From: Burkholderiaceae bacterium
Lineage (GTDB): Bacteria > Pseudomonadota > Gammaproteobacteria > Burkholderiales > Burkholderiaceae_C
Assembly: GCA_913776825.1 (NCBI GenBank)
Contig: CAJYPV010000007.1
Location: forward strand, 62,001-126,000
DNA length: 64,000 bases
Direction of reading: 5' to 3'
Shown: positions 27,000-38,255 of the stretch, piece by piece
Position numbering within the stretch: position 1 is the first letter of the stretch
Layout: each line of letters begins with the position of its first letter
The notes under the pieces: generated by a model
What the model was told of the DNA's origin: nothing
What the model saw: only the letters and a program-made list of their open reading frames with translations
The model's database searches: none
Program-made: the position numbers and the translations under genes

Positions 27000-28375
27000 C
27001 TGCCTCGCTCATTGCCGCCGACACCTGGCGCCACCTCGACCACACCCACGATCCGGCCATCACCAGCTGGGTCGCCAGCGCCAACACGCCGGAGACCGAT
27101 TTCCCGATCCAGAACCTGCCCCTGGGCATGGGCCGGCGCCGGGCCTCGTCGGCCGGCGGCACGACCACCGCAGCGGTGGAGACCTTCCGTCCGATGACGG
27201 CGATCGGCGACCAGGCGCTGGACCTGCTGCGCGCGGCGGATGCCGGCATCTTTCCGGAAGCGCTGGCCACCGTGCTGCGCGCCTGCGAATCGGTGGGCCT
27301 GAATCCGCTGATGGCGGCCGGCGCGCATCTGCGCGGCGATTGCCGGCTGGCGCTGTTCGCCGCGCTGCGCTCGGATGCGCCGGACACGCTGCCCGCCGCG
27401 CTGACCGATGCGTTGATCCCGCTCAGCGAGCTGGAGTTCAGCCTGCCTTGCCGCGTCGGCGACTACACCGACTTCTACGCGGGCATCCACCACGCCACCA
27501 GCGTCGGCAAGCTGTTCCGCCCCGATCAGCCGCTGCTGCCCAACTACAAATGGGTGCCGATCGGTTATCACGGTCGGGCCTCGTCGCTCGGCGTGAGCGG
27601 CCAGAGCTTCCATCGCCCGCTCGGCCAGACCCGCGCGCCCGACGCCGACGCCCCGAGCTTCGGCCCCTGCAAGCGCCTGGACTATGAGCTCGAAGTCGGC
27701 GCGCTGGTCGGACCGGGCAATGCGGCCGGTCAGCCGATCGGCATCGATGCCGCCGAGCAGCATCTGTTCGGACTGGTGCTGCTGAACGACTGGTCGGCGC
27801 GCGATGTGCAGGCCTGGGAATACCAGCCGCTGGGACCCTTCCTGTCCAAGAGCTTCGCCACCACGCTGTCGCCCTGGGTGATCACGCCGGAAGCGCTGGC
27901 GCCGTTCCGTCGCCCGTTCCAGCGCGCCGAAGGCGATCCCGCGCCGCTGCCCTATCTGGACGGTCGCGCCAACCGCGAGAGCGGCGCCGTGACCATACAG
28001 CTGGAAGTGCATCTGCAGACCGCCGCGATGCGCGAGGCCGGCGACGCGCCGGTGCGCCTGATGGGCTCGGACTTCGCCGAGGCCTACTGGACCTTCGCGC
28101 AGATGCTGACCCACCACAGCAGCAACGGCTGCAATCTGCAGCCCGGCGACCTGTTGGGCTCCGGCACCCAGAGCGGCGCCATGGCCGATCAGGGCGGCTC
28201 GCTGCTGGAGCTGACCCAGGGCGGCAAGCAACCGCTGACGCTGCCCAACGGCGAGCAACGCAACTTCCTGCAGGATGGCGACAGCGTCCGCCTGGTCGGC
28301 TTCTGCACCGCCGACGGTCGGCGACGCATCGGCTTCGGTCCGTGCGTGGGCACGGTGCTCCCCGCTCTGAGCTGA
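26996..28375 (+). CDS. fahA: Fumarylacetoacetase
   Basis: Hydrolyses fumarylacetoacetate to fumarate and acetoacetate; about 459 residues. The N-terminal SH3-like domain is followed by the catalytic domain with [21 protein letters not shown], the metal-binding acidic residues in [12 protein letters not shown] and [20 protein letters not shown], and [20 protein letters not shown]. The start ATG overlaps the hmgA stop codon. maleylacetoacetate isomerase, the intermediate step, is not in this cluster but is encoded at 53422-54060. Confidence 0.97.
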   Translation: MTASLIAADTWRHLDHTHDPAITSWVASANTPETDFPIQNLPLGMGRRRASSAGGTTTAAVETFRPMTAIGDQALDLLRAADAGIFPEALATVLRACESVGLNPLMAAGAHLRGDCRLALFAALRSDAPDTLPAALTDALIPLSELEFSLPCRVGDYTDFYAGIHHATSVGKLFRPDQPLLPNYKWVPIGYHGRASSLGVSGQSFHRPLGQTRAPDADAPSFGPCKRLDYELEVGALVGPGNAAGQPIGIDAAEQHLFGLVLLNDWSARDVQAWEYQPLGPFLSKSFATTLSPWVITPEALAPFRRPFQRAEGDPAPLPYLDGRANRESGAVTIQLEVHLQTAAMREAGDAPVRLMGSDFAEAYWTFAQMLTHHSSNGCNLQPGDLLGSGTQSGAMADQGGSLLELTQGGKQPLTLPNGEQRNFLQDGDSVRLVGFCTADGRRRIGFGPCVGTVLPALS

Positions 28376-28470
28376 GCTGAGTTCGTCTGCGTTCGGCTGC
28401 ATTCGGCTGCATTCGGCTCAGTTGAGCTGACTTGGCGCGCCGAGATCACGGCCCGTTCGGCTCCAAAGAG

Positions 28471-28506
28471 AAACGCCGCCTGGCAAATGCCGGGCGGCGT
28501 TTTTTG
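28471..28506 (+). terminator. Rho-independent terminator after fahA
   Basis: AAACGCCGCC pairs with GGCGGCGTTT, with an inner GGC-AAAT-GCC, followed by six T residues. It ends the aromatic catabolism transcript. The ~95 bp before it contain short tandem repeats of GCATTCGGCT type. Confidence 0.9.
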
Positions 28507-28525
28507 ATGCGGATGACGGACGTGC

Positions 28526-30799
28526 TCAGCGCTCGGTCTGGCGGCCTGGGCCATCGTCCCGGCCGCGCGGTCCTTGGGACTGCTGGGGCGGTGGTCGTGG
28601 CGCCTCGACCCGGCGCGGCTCCTGACGCGGCGCTTCCATCCGTGGCTGAGCTTGAGGCTGCGGCTGCGGCTGCGGCTGCGGCTGAGCCTGCGGCATGGGC
28701 TGCGGCATCGGCATGCGCGGGGGCTCGGCGCGCGGTGGCTCGAAGCGTGGCGCCTCCATTCGGGGCGACTCCCGACGCGGCGGCTCAAAGCGCGGTTGTT
28801 CCATGCGCGGTTGCTCCATGCGGGGCGGCTCCACGCGGGGCGTTTCCACACGCGGCGCGGCGGGCGGACCCATCCGCACCGGCTCGTCACGGCGATCCGG
28901 GCGGGGCCATTCGCGGCGGTCCTCCACACGGCCGTCACGTCCACCGTCGTTGCCGTCACGGCGGTCCCGGCCGTTCATGTCACGACCCGGCCAGCCGGGA
29001 CGGTTGTCCCGATCGCCGTCGCGGCGGTCATCCGGCCGGCGCACGTCCGGCCCGCGCATCGGCACGATCACATTGGGCGGCAGCGCTTGGGACGGCGGCT
29101 CGTTCGCCGCGGGCTGAGGCAGGGCCCCATCGGACGAGTTGGGCGAGGTCGGCGATGTCGGCGAGGTCGGCACCTGAATCGGCGGATGACGCGTCGGCGC
29201 GTTCGTCGACCCGGACGGCGTCTGCGGCACCGGGCCCATGGATCCGGCCCCTGGCTGGATCACAGGGCGACCGAAGTTCCGATCGTCCGGGCGGCCGACA
29301 TTCCGGTCATCCGGCCGGCCGTCGGGGCGTCCATCAGGTCGACCATCGGGTCGGCCATCGGGACGACCGTCCCCGCGACCGCCGGGACGTTCCGGCCAGG
29401 CACGCTGCGGCATCAGCGGCGTGCTGACCAACACCGGTCGGGCGGGCGGCGGTTGCTGGGTGAAGAGCCGGCCGTGCTCGCGCTCGAAGCGGTAGGCCGG
29501 CAGCGGATCCTGCGGCCGATGCACCCGGCCCGGATCGACATTCGGATTCAAACGGCGCCAGTAGTCCGGGCTGTAGCGATAACGCGGCACGAACACTTCG
29601 CGCGGCGCCAGGGGCACCCAACCGCCATAGACGGGCGGCGGCGGGCGGCGCCCACCGATGGTGATGCCCACGCTCACGCTGGAGCCACCGACCCAGCCGA
29701 CCATCGCCGGCGAATACACCGGCCGGGCGGCGTACGGCCCCGGCACCCAGCACCAGCGCTCGCGCCAGTAGGTCCAGCGACCGTAATGGAACGGCGCAAA
29801 GCCCCAGGGCGCATCGTCCACCCAGGTCCAGCCCCAATGGCGGCTCCAGACCCAGCGTCCGTAGCGATACGGCGCCCAGTCCTGCACCACCAGGGTGGTC
29901 GGCACCCAGACCTGACCGTATTCCGGGCTGGGCTCCCAACGGCCATAACGCGCCAGTTCTTCCACGCCGGTCATCTCCGGCGACACCACCTGCGCCGGCA
30001 GCGGCGGCAAGGCGTCGGCGGAACGGGCATCGCCGAGCATGAACTGCGCGAAGCTGTCGCGCTCCAGCGGCTGGCGCTCGGTGCGGGCGCCGTTGTCCCA
30101 CCAGAATTCGGCCTGCTCGTTCGTCGCCAGCCAGACCGGCTGGACCTCGGCGGCCCGCGAATCGAAACGCAGCTTGCCCTGCCAGGACTGCGCCTGGCTG
30201 CCGCGGGCTTCCTGGTTCACCCGGTACAGGCCCTCGCGCTCGAAGCTGAAGCGGCCTTCCAGCGTGCGGATCGACCATTCCTCGGCCGCTTCCTGATTGC
30301 GCAGCCGCAGACCCGCACCGCCGGCGATGATCTGCACGGTGATGCGGTGGTCGTTGAGCGCATCGAATTCGATCTCGCTGCGGCCATCCAGCCACAGCGT
30401 GGAGGAGCCGATGCTCAGCGTGGCGCGGCCATCGTCTTCGCTGCGCAGGCGGTCGCCTTCCGCGACGGTTTGATTGCGCTGGATCTGAATCCATTCCCGC
30501 GCGTCGGCGTCGTACAGCCACACCGGGCCGATGACCTCGGCCACCCGGCCCGCGCGCGTCGGCGGATCGGCCCAGGCGGCGCCGGAAAGCGCCAGCGAGG
30601 CGCTCAAGCCCAGCATCAGCGCGACGATCAGCCGCTGCCAGGCGCTGCGCCACGGCGACGCGTTCAGCAGCCGCCAGACCGTCTGCCAGGTGGAGAGCCC
30701 CTGCTTCGCTGCAGCGTCGCTCCGAAGAGGTCCGAACGCCGGGCCCGCAAGGCGCGGCTCGGCATTCGGTGACGGCAAGGATCGGATCGACTGTGTCAT
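28526..30799 (-). CDS. FecR-domain protein with W/Y-rich (DUF6600-like) middle and long repetitive Pro/Arg tail, exported
   Basis: 757 residues. After a 50-residue basic N-region, LIVALMLGLSASLALSGAAWADPP is a signal or anchor segment. Residues about 82-180 form a FecR-like domain (AGRVAEVIGPVWLYDADARE, WIQIQRNQTVAEGDRLRSED, LDGRSEIEFDAL). Residues about 285-370 are very rich in Trp/Tyr (YGRWEPSPEYGQVWVP, YGRWVWSRHWGWTWVDDAPWG), as in DUF6600 proteins. The last 300 residues are low complexity: GRPD repeated five times, PRxEPPRMEQPR repeats and a QP run. The start has GGGGGAG upstream. It is probably an envelope protein; the function is unknown. Confidence 0.85.
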   Translation of the reverse strand: MTQSIRSLPSPNAEPRLAGPAFGPLRSDAAAKQGLSTWQTVWRLLNASPWRSAWQRLIVALMLGLSASLALSGAAWADPPTRAGRVAEVIGPVWLYDADAREWIQIQRNQTVAEGDRLRSEDDGRATLSIGSSTLWLDGRSEIEFDALNDHRITVQIIAGGAGLRLRNQEAAEEWSIRTLEGRFSFEREGLYRVNQEARGSQAQSWQGKLRFDSRAAEVQPVWLATNEQAEFWWDNGARTERQPLERDSFAQFMLGDARSADALPPLPAQVVSPEMTGVEELARYGRWEPSPEYGQVWVPTTLVVQDWAPYRYGRWVWSRHWGWTWVDDAPWGFAPFHYGRWTYWRERWCWVPGPYAARPVYSPAMVGWVGGSSVSVGITIGGRRPPPPVYGGWVPLAPREVFVPRYRYSPDYWRRLNPNVDPGRVHRPQDPLPAYRFEREHGRLFTQQPPPARPVLVSTPLMPQRAWPERPGGRGDGRPDGRPDGRPDGRPDGRPDDRNVGRPDDRNFGRPVIQPGAGSMGPVPQTPSGSTNAPTRHPPIQVPTSPTSPTSPNSSDGALPQPAANEPPSQALPPNVIVPMRGPDVRRPDDRRDGDRDNRPGWPGRDMNGRDRRDGNDGGRDGRVEDRREWPRPDRRDEPVRMGPPAAPRVETPRVEPPRMEQPRMEQPRFEPPRRESPRMEAPRFEPPRAEPPRMPMPQPMPQAQPQPQPQPQPQAQPRMEAPRQEPRRVEAPRPPPQQSQGPRGRDDGPGRQTER

Positions 30800-30929
30800 G
30801 CCACGGGCTCCCCCAGCTGAACTTGTTTAACGTGCCGACACCAGAACGGTGCACCGTCGCTTACAACTTGACGCGGTGTTGCCGGCCGGTCAACGCCTGT
30901 TCGTCAGCGAAACCGTCTTGGCCGCCGCT

Positions 30930-31466
30930 TCAATCGTCGGTATTGGGATCCATGCCGGGGAACAGCACCTCGGTGTAGCCGAAGCGGCTGAAGTCCTTGA
31001 TGCGCATCGGATACAGCGTCCCGATCAGGTGATCGCATTCATGCTGCACCACGCGGGCGTGGAAGCCGTCGGCCTCGCGGTCGATCGGTTGGCCCGCCGC
31101 ATCGAAGCCCTGATAGCGGATGCGCGACAGCCGCGGCACGACGCCGCGCAGGCCAGGCACCGACAGGCAGCCTTCCCAGCCGTCTTCCATCGCGTCGGAC
31201 AGCGGCGTGATGGTGGGATTGATCAGCACCGTCATCGGGACCGGCGGGGCCTCCGGATAGCGCTCGTTGCGCTGGAAGCCGAACACCACGACCTGCAGGT
31301 CCACGCCGATCTGCGGCGCGGCCAGGCCAGCGCCGTTGGCGGCCTTCATCGTGTCGAACATGTCCTCCAGCAACGCCTTCAGCTCAGGCGTGTCGAACGC
31401 GCGCACCGGTTGGGCGTGGCGCAGCAGGCGCGGGTCGCCCATCTTCAGAAGTTCACGGATGGCCAT
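30930..31466 (-). CDS. def: Peptide deformylase
   Basis: Removes the N-formyl group from nascent proteins; about 178 residues. All three motifs are present: motif 1 [10 protein letters not shown], motif 2 EGCLSVPG (metal-ligand Cys), motif 3 QHECDHLIG (two His ligands and catalytic Glu). The spacing fits a type I-like enzyme. The start at 31466 follows AAAGGA. A longer in-frame reading upstream is rejected because it would overlap the divergent MBL gene. It is not next to fmt here, so it is likely a second or stand-alone def gene. Confidence 0.95.
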   Translation of the reverse strand: MAIRELLKMGDPRLLRHAQPVRAFDTPELKALLEDMFDTMKAANGAGLAAPQIGVDLQVVVFGFQRNERYPEAPPVPMTVLINPTITPLSDAMEDGWEGCLSVPGLRGVVPRLSRIRYQGFDAAGQPIDREADGFHARVVQHECDHLIGTLYPMRIKDFSRFGYTEVLFPGMDPNTDD

Positions 31467-31569
31467 GGAAATCCTTTCATTCCTGTTCGCCTGAAAGCCG
31501 TCACGGCGCGCCACACGGTGGCCGTTCACGTAATCTGCGGGGATTCTAAGAAGTCGATGGAGACCCCTT

Positions 31570-32676
31570 TTGAGCACGCCCTTCTCGTCGCCGTTCTCGT
31601 CGCCCGACCGCGGTGACACGCCGTCCGTGTCCGGCTCGCTGCCGTCGTTCATGGAGGACCTCGGCGACGGCATCTTCGCCATCGACACCGCCTTCCAGCG
31701 CGACCATTTCGATGCGGCGTTCCTGATCGTCGACGCGGGCCGGGCCGCCTTCATCGACACCGGCACCGCGCTGGCCGTGCCGCGTCTGCTGGCCGCGCTC
31801 GACGCGCTGGGCCTGGCGCGCGACGCGGTGGATTGGGTGATTCCCACCCATGTGCATCTGGATCATGCGGGCGGCGTCGGTCCGCTGATGCGCGAGCTGC
31901 CCGCCGCCACCGTGCTGGTGCATCCGCGCGGTTTGCGACATCTGGTCGACCCGCGCGTGCTCTGGGCCGGCGCGCAGGCGGTGTACGGCGAGGAGGAGAT
32001 GCGCCGCTCCTACGGCGAGCGGGTCGCGGTGCCGGAAGCGCGCGCGGTGGCGAGCGTCGATGAGCAGCGGGTCACGCTCGGCGGGCGGACCCTGCGGCTG
32101 ATCGACACGCCCGGCCATGCGCGTCATCACCTGTGCGTGTGGGATGAGCGCAGCCAGGGCTGGTTCACCGGCGATACCTTTGGCTTGTCCTATCGCGAGT
32201 TCGATGACCCGGTGCGCGGCGCGTGGATCCTGCCGACGAGCTCACCGGTGCAGTTCGAACCGGACGCGCTGCGGGCGTCGGTGGAGCGGATGATGCAGGC
32301 CCGCCCGTCTCGCATGTACCTGACCCACTACAGCCGGGTCGGTCGGGATGTCGAGGATGTGCGCCGGCTCGCCGACCGGCTGCTGGCGCAGGTCGATGCG
32401 ATGGCCGCGATCGCGCTGCGCCTGAGGATGGCGCCGGACCGCCATGGGGCGCTCAAGCGCGATCTGCTGGCGCTCTACCAGCGCGAGGTCGCCGCGCATC
32501 TGGGCACGGGAATGACGCCGGAGCGGGTCGCCGAGCTGCTGGCGATGGATGTGGAATTGAATGCCCAGGGGCTGGGCATCTGGGTGGACAAGGTCGGGGC
32601 ATCCGGCGCCTCGCCATTGCCGAGTGCCTCAGGTGCCTCAGGCGATTCCGGCGCTTCCAGCGCTTCCGGCACCTGA
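31570..32676 (+). CDS. MBL-fold metallohydrolase with Ser/Ala-rich C-terminal tail
   Basis: About 368 residues. The metal motif [14 protein letters not shown] (HxHxDH) is intact, followed by [18 protein letters not shown] and [15 protein letters not shown], giving a full dinuclear site. The C-terminal helical region ([28 protein letters not shown]) is typical of a large group of uncharacterised bacterial MBL hydrolases. The last 30 residues are a Gly/Ala/Ser repeat tail ([16 protein letters not shown]). The start is a TTG at 31570 with GGAG 7-8 bp upstream; an internal ATG at 31651 (MEDLGDGIF) would still cover the whole domain. Confidence 0.85.
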   Translation: MSTPFSSPFSSPDRGDTPSVSGSLPSFMEDLGDGIFAIDTAFQRDHFDAAFLIVDAGRAAFIDTGTALAVPRLLAALDALGLARDAVDWVIPTHVHLDHAGGVGPLMRELPAATVLVHPRGLRHLVDPRVLWAGAQAVYGEEEMRRSYGERVAVPEARAVASVDEQRVTLGGRTLRLIDTPGHARHHLCVWDERSQGWFTGDTFGLSYREFDDPVRGAWILPTSSPVQFEPDALRASVERMMQARPSRMYLTHYSRVGRDVEDVRRLADRLLAQVDAMAAIALRLRMAPDRHGALKRDLLALYQREVAAHLGTGMTPERVAELLAMDVELNAQGLGIWVDKVGASGASPLPSASGASGDSGASSASGT

Positions 32677-32764
32677 GACGTCTCTCGGCCGCATCGAGCC
32701 CACGAAGGGCTCGCACAGGCAGGACCCGGCGGCGCAGACCAACGCCGGCAGGTCCCGCCCTGCG

Positions 32765-34249
<1,485 letters not shown>

Positions 34250-34291
34250 CTATGGCTCCCCTTTCCCTCGTTGTCGGCTTGTGACCGCGGC

Positions 34292-35623
34292 TCAAGGCAA
34301 AGGCAGGGTGATTCGAAAATCGGTCCGGCCGGGTTGACTGTCGCAATCGATCATCCCCTGGTGCTGTTGGGCGATCGTCTGCGCCAGCGTGAGTCCGAGA
34401 CCCGAGCCCCCATCCCTGCCCGATACCAGCGGGAAAAAGATGCGGTCCTTGATCTCCTCGGGCACGCCCGGGCCGTTGTCTTCGATATGCAATTCCAATG
34501 CCAAGCGCCAGCGTTGCTTGCCAATCGTCACCTGTCTGGCGACCCGGGTGCGCAGCGCGATCTGGGCATCGCCTTGCGCGATGCGCTCATGCAGCGCCTG
34601 GGCCGCGTTCTGAACGATGTTGAGCACCGCCTGGATGAGCTGCTCGCGATCGCCACGGAAATCCGGAAGCGAGATGTCGTAATCCCGCAGCAGCTTGAGC
34701 CCGCGCGGATACTGCGCCAGCACCAGCGTGCGCACGCGCTCGCAGACCTCATGGATGTTCACATCCCCCACCACCTGCGCCCGGCGGTGCGGCGCGAGCA
34801 GGCGGTCGACCAGCGACTGCAGCCGGTCGGCCTCGTGGATGATGACTTCGGTGTATTCCTCCAGCTCGGCCCACAGATCGGTGGGTTGCAGCTCCAGCGC
34901 GAGCAATTGCGCCGCGCCGCGGATGCCGCCCAGCGGGTTCTTGATCTCATGCGCCAGGTTGCGCGTGAGCTCCTTCGTCGACCGCACCTGGTCGAGATTG
35001 CGCTCCTCGCGGTCCTGACGGCTTTGCTGGGCGTTCTCGATCAGCTCGATGACCAGCCGCTGCGGGTCGTCGGTCTGGCTGACGATCACATGCACCGGCA
35101 GCAGATCGTCGTGCGCGCGCGGACCGCGACGGATCTGGGCATCGAAGCGGCTGCTGGAGAAGTCGTTGCGGCTGACACCGTCCAGCGCATCCAGCAGCCG
35201 GGCGGTGTCGGCGAACCATTCGAGCAGGTTGCTGCCCTGCACCGCGCGACGCGGCAGGTTGAACAGCGTCTCGACGGCGGTGTTGGCGAACTCGCAGGTG
35301 CCGTCCGGGCGGACCACCGCGACCAGCGTGGCGAGCAGGTCGAAGGCCTGATAGGGGCCGGGTTCCGAGCCGGGACGCGGCGGCGCTTCAGCGCCTGCCT
35401 TGGCGCTCGGCTTGGCGTTCGACTCGGCGTTGGACGCGGGTTTGGGCTCGGGGTTCGACAGGGCGTCCGACCCGGCGCCGGACTTCCGCTTGGCGGGCGA
35501 TGCCGCTGCCGGCGAAGGCGACCCCGAGCGCGCGCTGGTGCGCGCCGGCTTGGGGGCCGCTGAGGGGGAGGAAGAGGTCGAAGGCGCCGCGGAATCGGGC
35601 GCCGGAGTGGATGGGGCGTTCAT
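34292..35623 (-). CDS. ntrB: Nitrogen regulation sensor histidine kinase NtrB (GlnL) with long disordered N-terminus
   Basis: 443 residues; the typical length is 350-380. Residues 1-88 are Ala/Pro/Ser/Lys-rich and disordered. A PAS domain follows (FDLLATLVAVVRPDGTCEFANTA), then the H-box NLAHEIKNPLGGIRGAAQLL with the phospho-accepting His, the N-box QAVLNIVQNAAQAL, and G-boxes DNGPGVPEEI and GSGLGLTLAQTI. It is cytoplasmic with no membrane segment. Homologues phosphorylate or dephosphorylate NtrC under control of PII. It lies downstream of the DUF4124 gene (54-bp gap). Confidence 0.95.
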   Translation of the reverse strand: MNAPSTPAPDSAAPSTSSSPSAAPKPARTSARSGSPSPAAASPAKRKSGAGSDALSNPEPKPASNAESNAKPSAKAGAEAPPRPGSEPGPYQAFDLLATLVAVVRPDGTCEFANTAVETLFNLPRRAVQGSNLLEWFADTARLLDALDGVSRNDFSSSRFDAQIRRGPRAHDDLLPVHVIVSQTDDPQRLVIELIENAQQSRQDREERNLDQVRSTKELTRNLAHEIKNPLGGIRGAAQLLALELQPTDLWAELEEYTEVIIHEADRLQSLVDRLLAPHRRAQVVGDVNIHEVCERVRTLVLAQYPRGLKLLRDYDISLPDFRGDREQLIQAVLNIVQNAAQALHERIAQGDAQIALRTRVARQVTIGKQRWRLALELHIEDNGPGVPEEIKDRIFFPLVSGRDGGSGLGLTLAQTIAQQHQGMIDCDSQPGRTDFRITLPLP

Positions 35624-35677
35624 CGTGCTGCGTCGTCGCCACCGTGGCGGAACGCAGCCTGCACCACCGCGCCTGGA

Positions 35678-36214
35678 TCAGGGCGGCAGCTTGGCGAGTT
35701 CGCGCTTGATGGCCTGGATGTCGCTTTCCTGGCGCGCCACGCTGGCCTTGAGCTCAGCGGTGCGATCCAGGTACTTCTGGTAATTGCGTTCGTCGCCACG
35801 CCGCTCGGGCTGGCCGTTGTTGTATTCCTGCTGGACCTTCGCGAGCCGTTCCTCGGCCTCGCGCAGTTCCTGCTCGAGCACGCGGCGGCGCTCGTTGTCA
35901 CGCACGCGCTGGTCCTTGGGGTCGACACGCAGGTCACCTTGGCCGCCGGACGCGCTGGGCGTCGGCGAGGCGGCCGGCGCATTCTTGGGCTTGATCGGCG
36001 AGAACACCGTGATCGGTGTGCCCTCGATGCTGCGGCAACCCTTGTCCGCGGCTTCCTTGGCCGACAAGGCATCGGTGTAGAGCACCGGCGGACCGGGGCA
36101 GCGGTAGACCACCGCCTGCGCGGCGGCGGGCCCGGACGCGGTGACGGCCAAGGCCGCCCACGCCATCCAACTGACCGCATTCCCTCGAGGACACCCAACC
36201 CGCTTCTTGTGCAT
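35678..36214 (-). CDS. DUF4124-type exported protein with C-terminal coiled coil
   Basis: 178 residues. The N-terminus (SWMAWAALAVTASGPAAAQA) is a signal peptide. The mature start AVVYRCPGPPVLYTDALSAKEAADKGCRSIEG resembles the DUF4124 pattern of a short Tyr/Cys-containing beta hairpin, here with two cysteines that could form a disulfide. Residues about 95-178 are highly charged and helical (RVRDNERRRVLEQELREAEE), likely coiled coil. The position between glnA and ntrB is common in Burkholderiales. Its function is unknown. Confidence 0.85.
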   Translation of the reverse strand: MHKKRVGCPRGNAVSWMAWAALAVTASGPAAAQAVVYRCPGPPVLYTDALSAKEAADKGCRSIEGTPITVFSPIKPKNAPAASPTPSASGGQGDLRVDPKDQRVRDNERRRVLEQELREAEERLAKVQQEYNNGQPERRGDERNYQKYLDRTAELKASVARQESDIQAIKRELAKLPP

Positions 36215-36433
36215 TGCCTGCTTCCCACTGACCTGAGTCGATACTCATTGTGACGCAAGCCGGGCGCTCGGGGGAAACGCTCATCCGCTCTCGCTGTTGC
36301 GAGGTGTATGCAGCGGGAACTCCGCACACCCGAGGGCCGTCCGCGGGGGTCAGGTCTGGCAGGAGGCGAGGTCGCCGCGCTTGCGCAAAGCGCCAGGATC
36401 CGCGATCGAACCCACCGGTTGCGCACCGCCCAA

Positions 36434-36460
36434 GAAAAAGGGACGACCGAAGCCGTCCCT
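36434..36460 (-). terminator. Rho-independent terminator after glnA
   Basis: On the minus strand AGGGACG / CGTCCCT forms a 7-bp stem with an 8-nt loop, followed by a T-run (TTTTTCTT). It lies 94 bp after the glnA stop and separates glnA from the DUF4124-ntrBC genes. I see nothing else in the 339-bp gap 36215-36553. Confidence 0.85.
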
Positions 36461-36553
36461 CTGGGATCGCCGAGGACGCCGCGAAGGCGCCGAGTCGGCG
36501 GAGCGGGCGGGACGTCGTGTGCCGTGGGGACATGACGCCCTGCCCTCTCGCCA

Positions 36554-37972
36554 TCACAGCGAGTAGTACATGTCGAACTCGACCGGATGGGTGGTCATGC
36601 GGAAGCGCTGGACTTCCTGCATCTTCAGCTCGATGTAGGCGTCGATGTAGGCATCGGTGAACACGCCGCCCTTGGTCAGGAATGCGCGGTCCTTGTCCAG
36701 ATACTCGAGCGCCTGATCCAGGCTGTGGCAGACGGTCGGGATCTTCGCGTCCTCTTCCGGCGGCAGGTGGTACAGGTCCTTCGTGGCGGCTTCGCCCGGA
36801 TGGATCTTGTTTTCCACGCCGTCCAGACCGGCCATCAGCAGGGCCGAGAAGGCCAGGTACGGGTTGGCCGACGGATCCGGGAAGCGCGCTTCGATGCGGC
36901 GGCCCTTCGGGTTGGCCACATACGGAATGCGGATCGAGGCCGAGCGGTTCTTGGCCGAGTAGGCCAGCTTCACCGGGGCTTCGAAGCCGGGGACCAGACG
37001 CTTGTAGCTGTTGGTGCCGGGGTTGGTGATGGCATTCAGCGCGCGAGCGTGCTTGATGATGCCGCCGATGTAGTACAGCGCGAAGTCGCTCAGACCGGCG
37101 TAGCCGTCACCGGCGAACAGGTTCTTGCCATCCTTCCAGACCGACTGGTGCACATGCATGCCGGAGCCGTTGTCGCCGACGATCGGCTTGGGCATGAAGG
37201 TGGCGGTCTTGCCATAGGCATGGGCCACGTTCTGGATGATGTACTTCTGCAGCTGCAGCCAGTCGGCGCGCTGGACCAGCGAACTGAACTTGGTGCCGAT
37301 TTCCATCTGGCCGGCGTTCGCCACTTCGTGGTGATGCACTTCGACCGGGATGCCCATCTGTTCCAGGATCAGGCACATCTCCGAGCGCATGTCCTGGCCG
37401 CTGTCGACCGGGGGCACCGGGAAGTAGCCGCCCTTGACGGTGGGACGGTAGCCGCTGTTGCCGTGCTCGTATTCCTTGCCGGTGTTCCAGGCCGCTTCTT
37501 CGGATTCGATCTTCACGAACGAACCGGACATGTCCACATTCCAGCGGACGCTGTCGAAGATGAAGAACTCGGGTTCCGGACCGAAGTAGGCGGTGTCGCC
37601 CAGGCCGGACGACTTCAGATAGGCCTCGGCGCGACGGGCCAGCGAACGCGGGTCGCGCTCATAGGCCTTGCCGTCGGTCGGGTCGATGACGTCGCAGGTC
37701 AGGATCAGCGTCGGCTCTTCATAGAACGGGTCGACGTTGGCGGTGTTGGGGTCCGGCATCAGCAGCATGTCGGACGCTTCGATGCCCTTCCAGCCGGCGA
37801 TCGAGGAGCCGTCAAAGGCATGGCCCGACGTGAACTTGTCTTCGTCGAACGCGGACACGGGCACGGACACGTGCTGTTCTTTGCCGCGCGTGTCGGTGAA
37901 GCGGAAGTCAACGAACTTGACCTCATGCTCCTTGACCAGGTTCATCACGTCGGCGACGGTCTTGGTGGCCAT
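36554..37972 (-). CDS. glnA: Glutamine synthetase type I
   Basis: ATP-dependent synthesis of glutamine from glutamate and ammonia; dodecameric GSI, 472 residues. The N-terminal beta-grasp [21 protein letters not shown] is followed by catalytic metal ligands in [43 protein letters not shown] and the ATP-site segment [15 protein letters not shown]. The adenylylation site is the Tyr in [10 protein letters not shown]. The start is the ATG at 37972 with AGGAGTG upstream. A sigma-54 promoter and NtrC-like sites lie about 110 bp and further upstream, so it is nitrogen-regulated; ntrB and ntrC follow downstream. Confidence 0.98.
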   Translation of the reverse strand: MATKTVADVMNLVKEHEVKFVDFRFTDTRGKEQHVSVPVSAFDEDKFTSGHAFDGSSIAGWKGIEASDMLLMPDPNTANVDPFYEEPTLILTCDVIDPTDGKAYERDPRSLARRAEAYLKSSGLGDTAYFGPEPEFFIFDSVRWNVDMSGSFVKIESEEAAWNTGKEYEHGNSGYRPTVKGGYFPVPPVDSGQDMRSEMCLILEQMGIPVEVHHHEVANAGQMEIGTKFSSLVQRADWLQLQKYIIQNVAHAYGKTATFMPKPIVGDNGSGMHVHQSVWKDGKNLFAGDGYAGLSDFALYYIGGIIKHARALNAITNPGTNSYKRLVPGFEAPVKLAYSAKNRSASIRIPYVANPKGRRIEARFPDPSANPYLAFSALLMAGLDGVENKIHPGEAATKDLYHLPPEEDAKIPTVCHSLDQALEYLDKDRAFLTKGGVFTDAYIDAYIELKMQEVQRFRMTTHPVEFDMYYSL

Positions 37973-38081
37973 CAATCACTCCTAGGGGGACTGGATTAGA
38001 AAGAAAGATTCGGCAGACAGGCTGCGCAGCGGATCTCATGCCCACGGGGACGACCACCACGCCTCAAGCAGGGGTTCATTT

Positions 38082-38097
38082 AGCAGTTTGCATGCCA
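38082..38097 (-). promoter_or_regulatory. Sigma-54 promoter of glnA
   Basis: Reading the minus strand, TGGCATGCAAACTGCT matches the -24/-12 consensus (TGGCACG-N4-TTGCW): GG and GC are exactly 12 bp apart, with two mismatches. Transcription would begin near 38071, giving a leader of about 100 nt to the glnA ATG. Confidence 0.8.
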
Positions 38098-38123
38098 ACA
38101 GATGTCCGAACGATGACGCCGCA

Positions 38124-38140
38124 GGCGCCAGCTCGGTGCA
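38124..38140. promoter_or_regulatory. NtrC-like enhancer site upstream of glnA
   Basis: GGCGCCA-GCT-CGGTGCA matches the NtrC dyad TGCACCA-N3-TGGTGCA at 11 of 14 defined positions. It is centred about 60 bp upstream of the predicted start point. Confidence 0.6.
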
Positions 38141-38255
38141 TCCGGCGCCATCCCGCGTGCGGCGCGCGCCAGCCGGGGGCGCCCCTCTGGCGCGGCGTGC
38201 TCGCAAGCCACCGCGCCAGGCAGGCGTCGGCATGAGCCCGTACCGCCGCGGTGCA

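Noticed and set aside
29300-29400. Direct repeats in the FecR-type gene as a CRISPR or VNTR outside a gene
   Set aside because: They are in frame and encode GRPD units within a long, well-supported gene.
38124-38140. A second sigma-54 element (TGGCACCAAACTGG near 38281) for glnA
   Set aside because: It lacks the TTGC/GC element at the right spacing and lies within the CinA-like gene; the match at 38082-38097 is far better.
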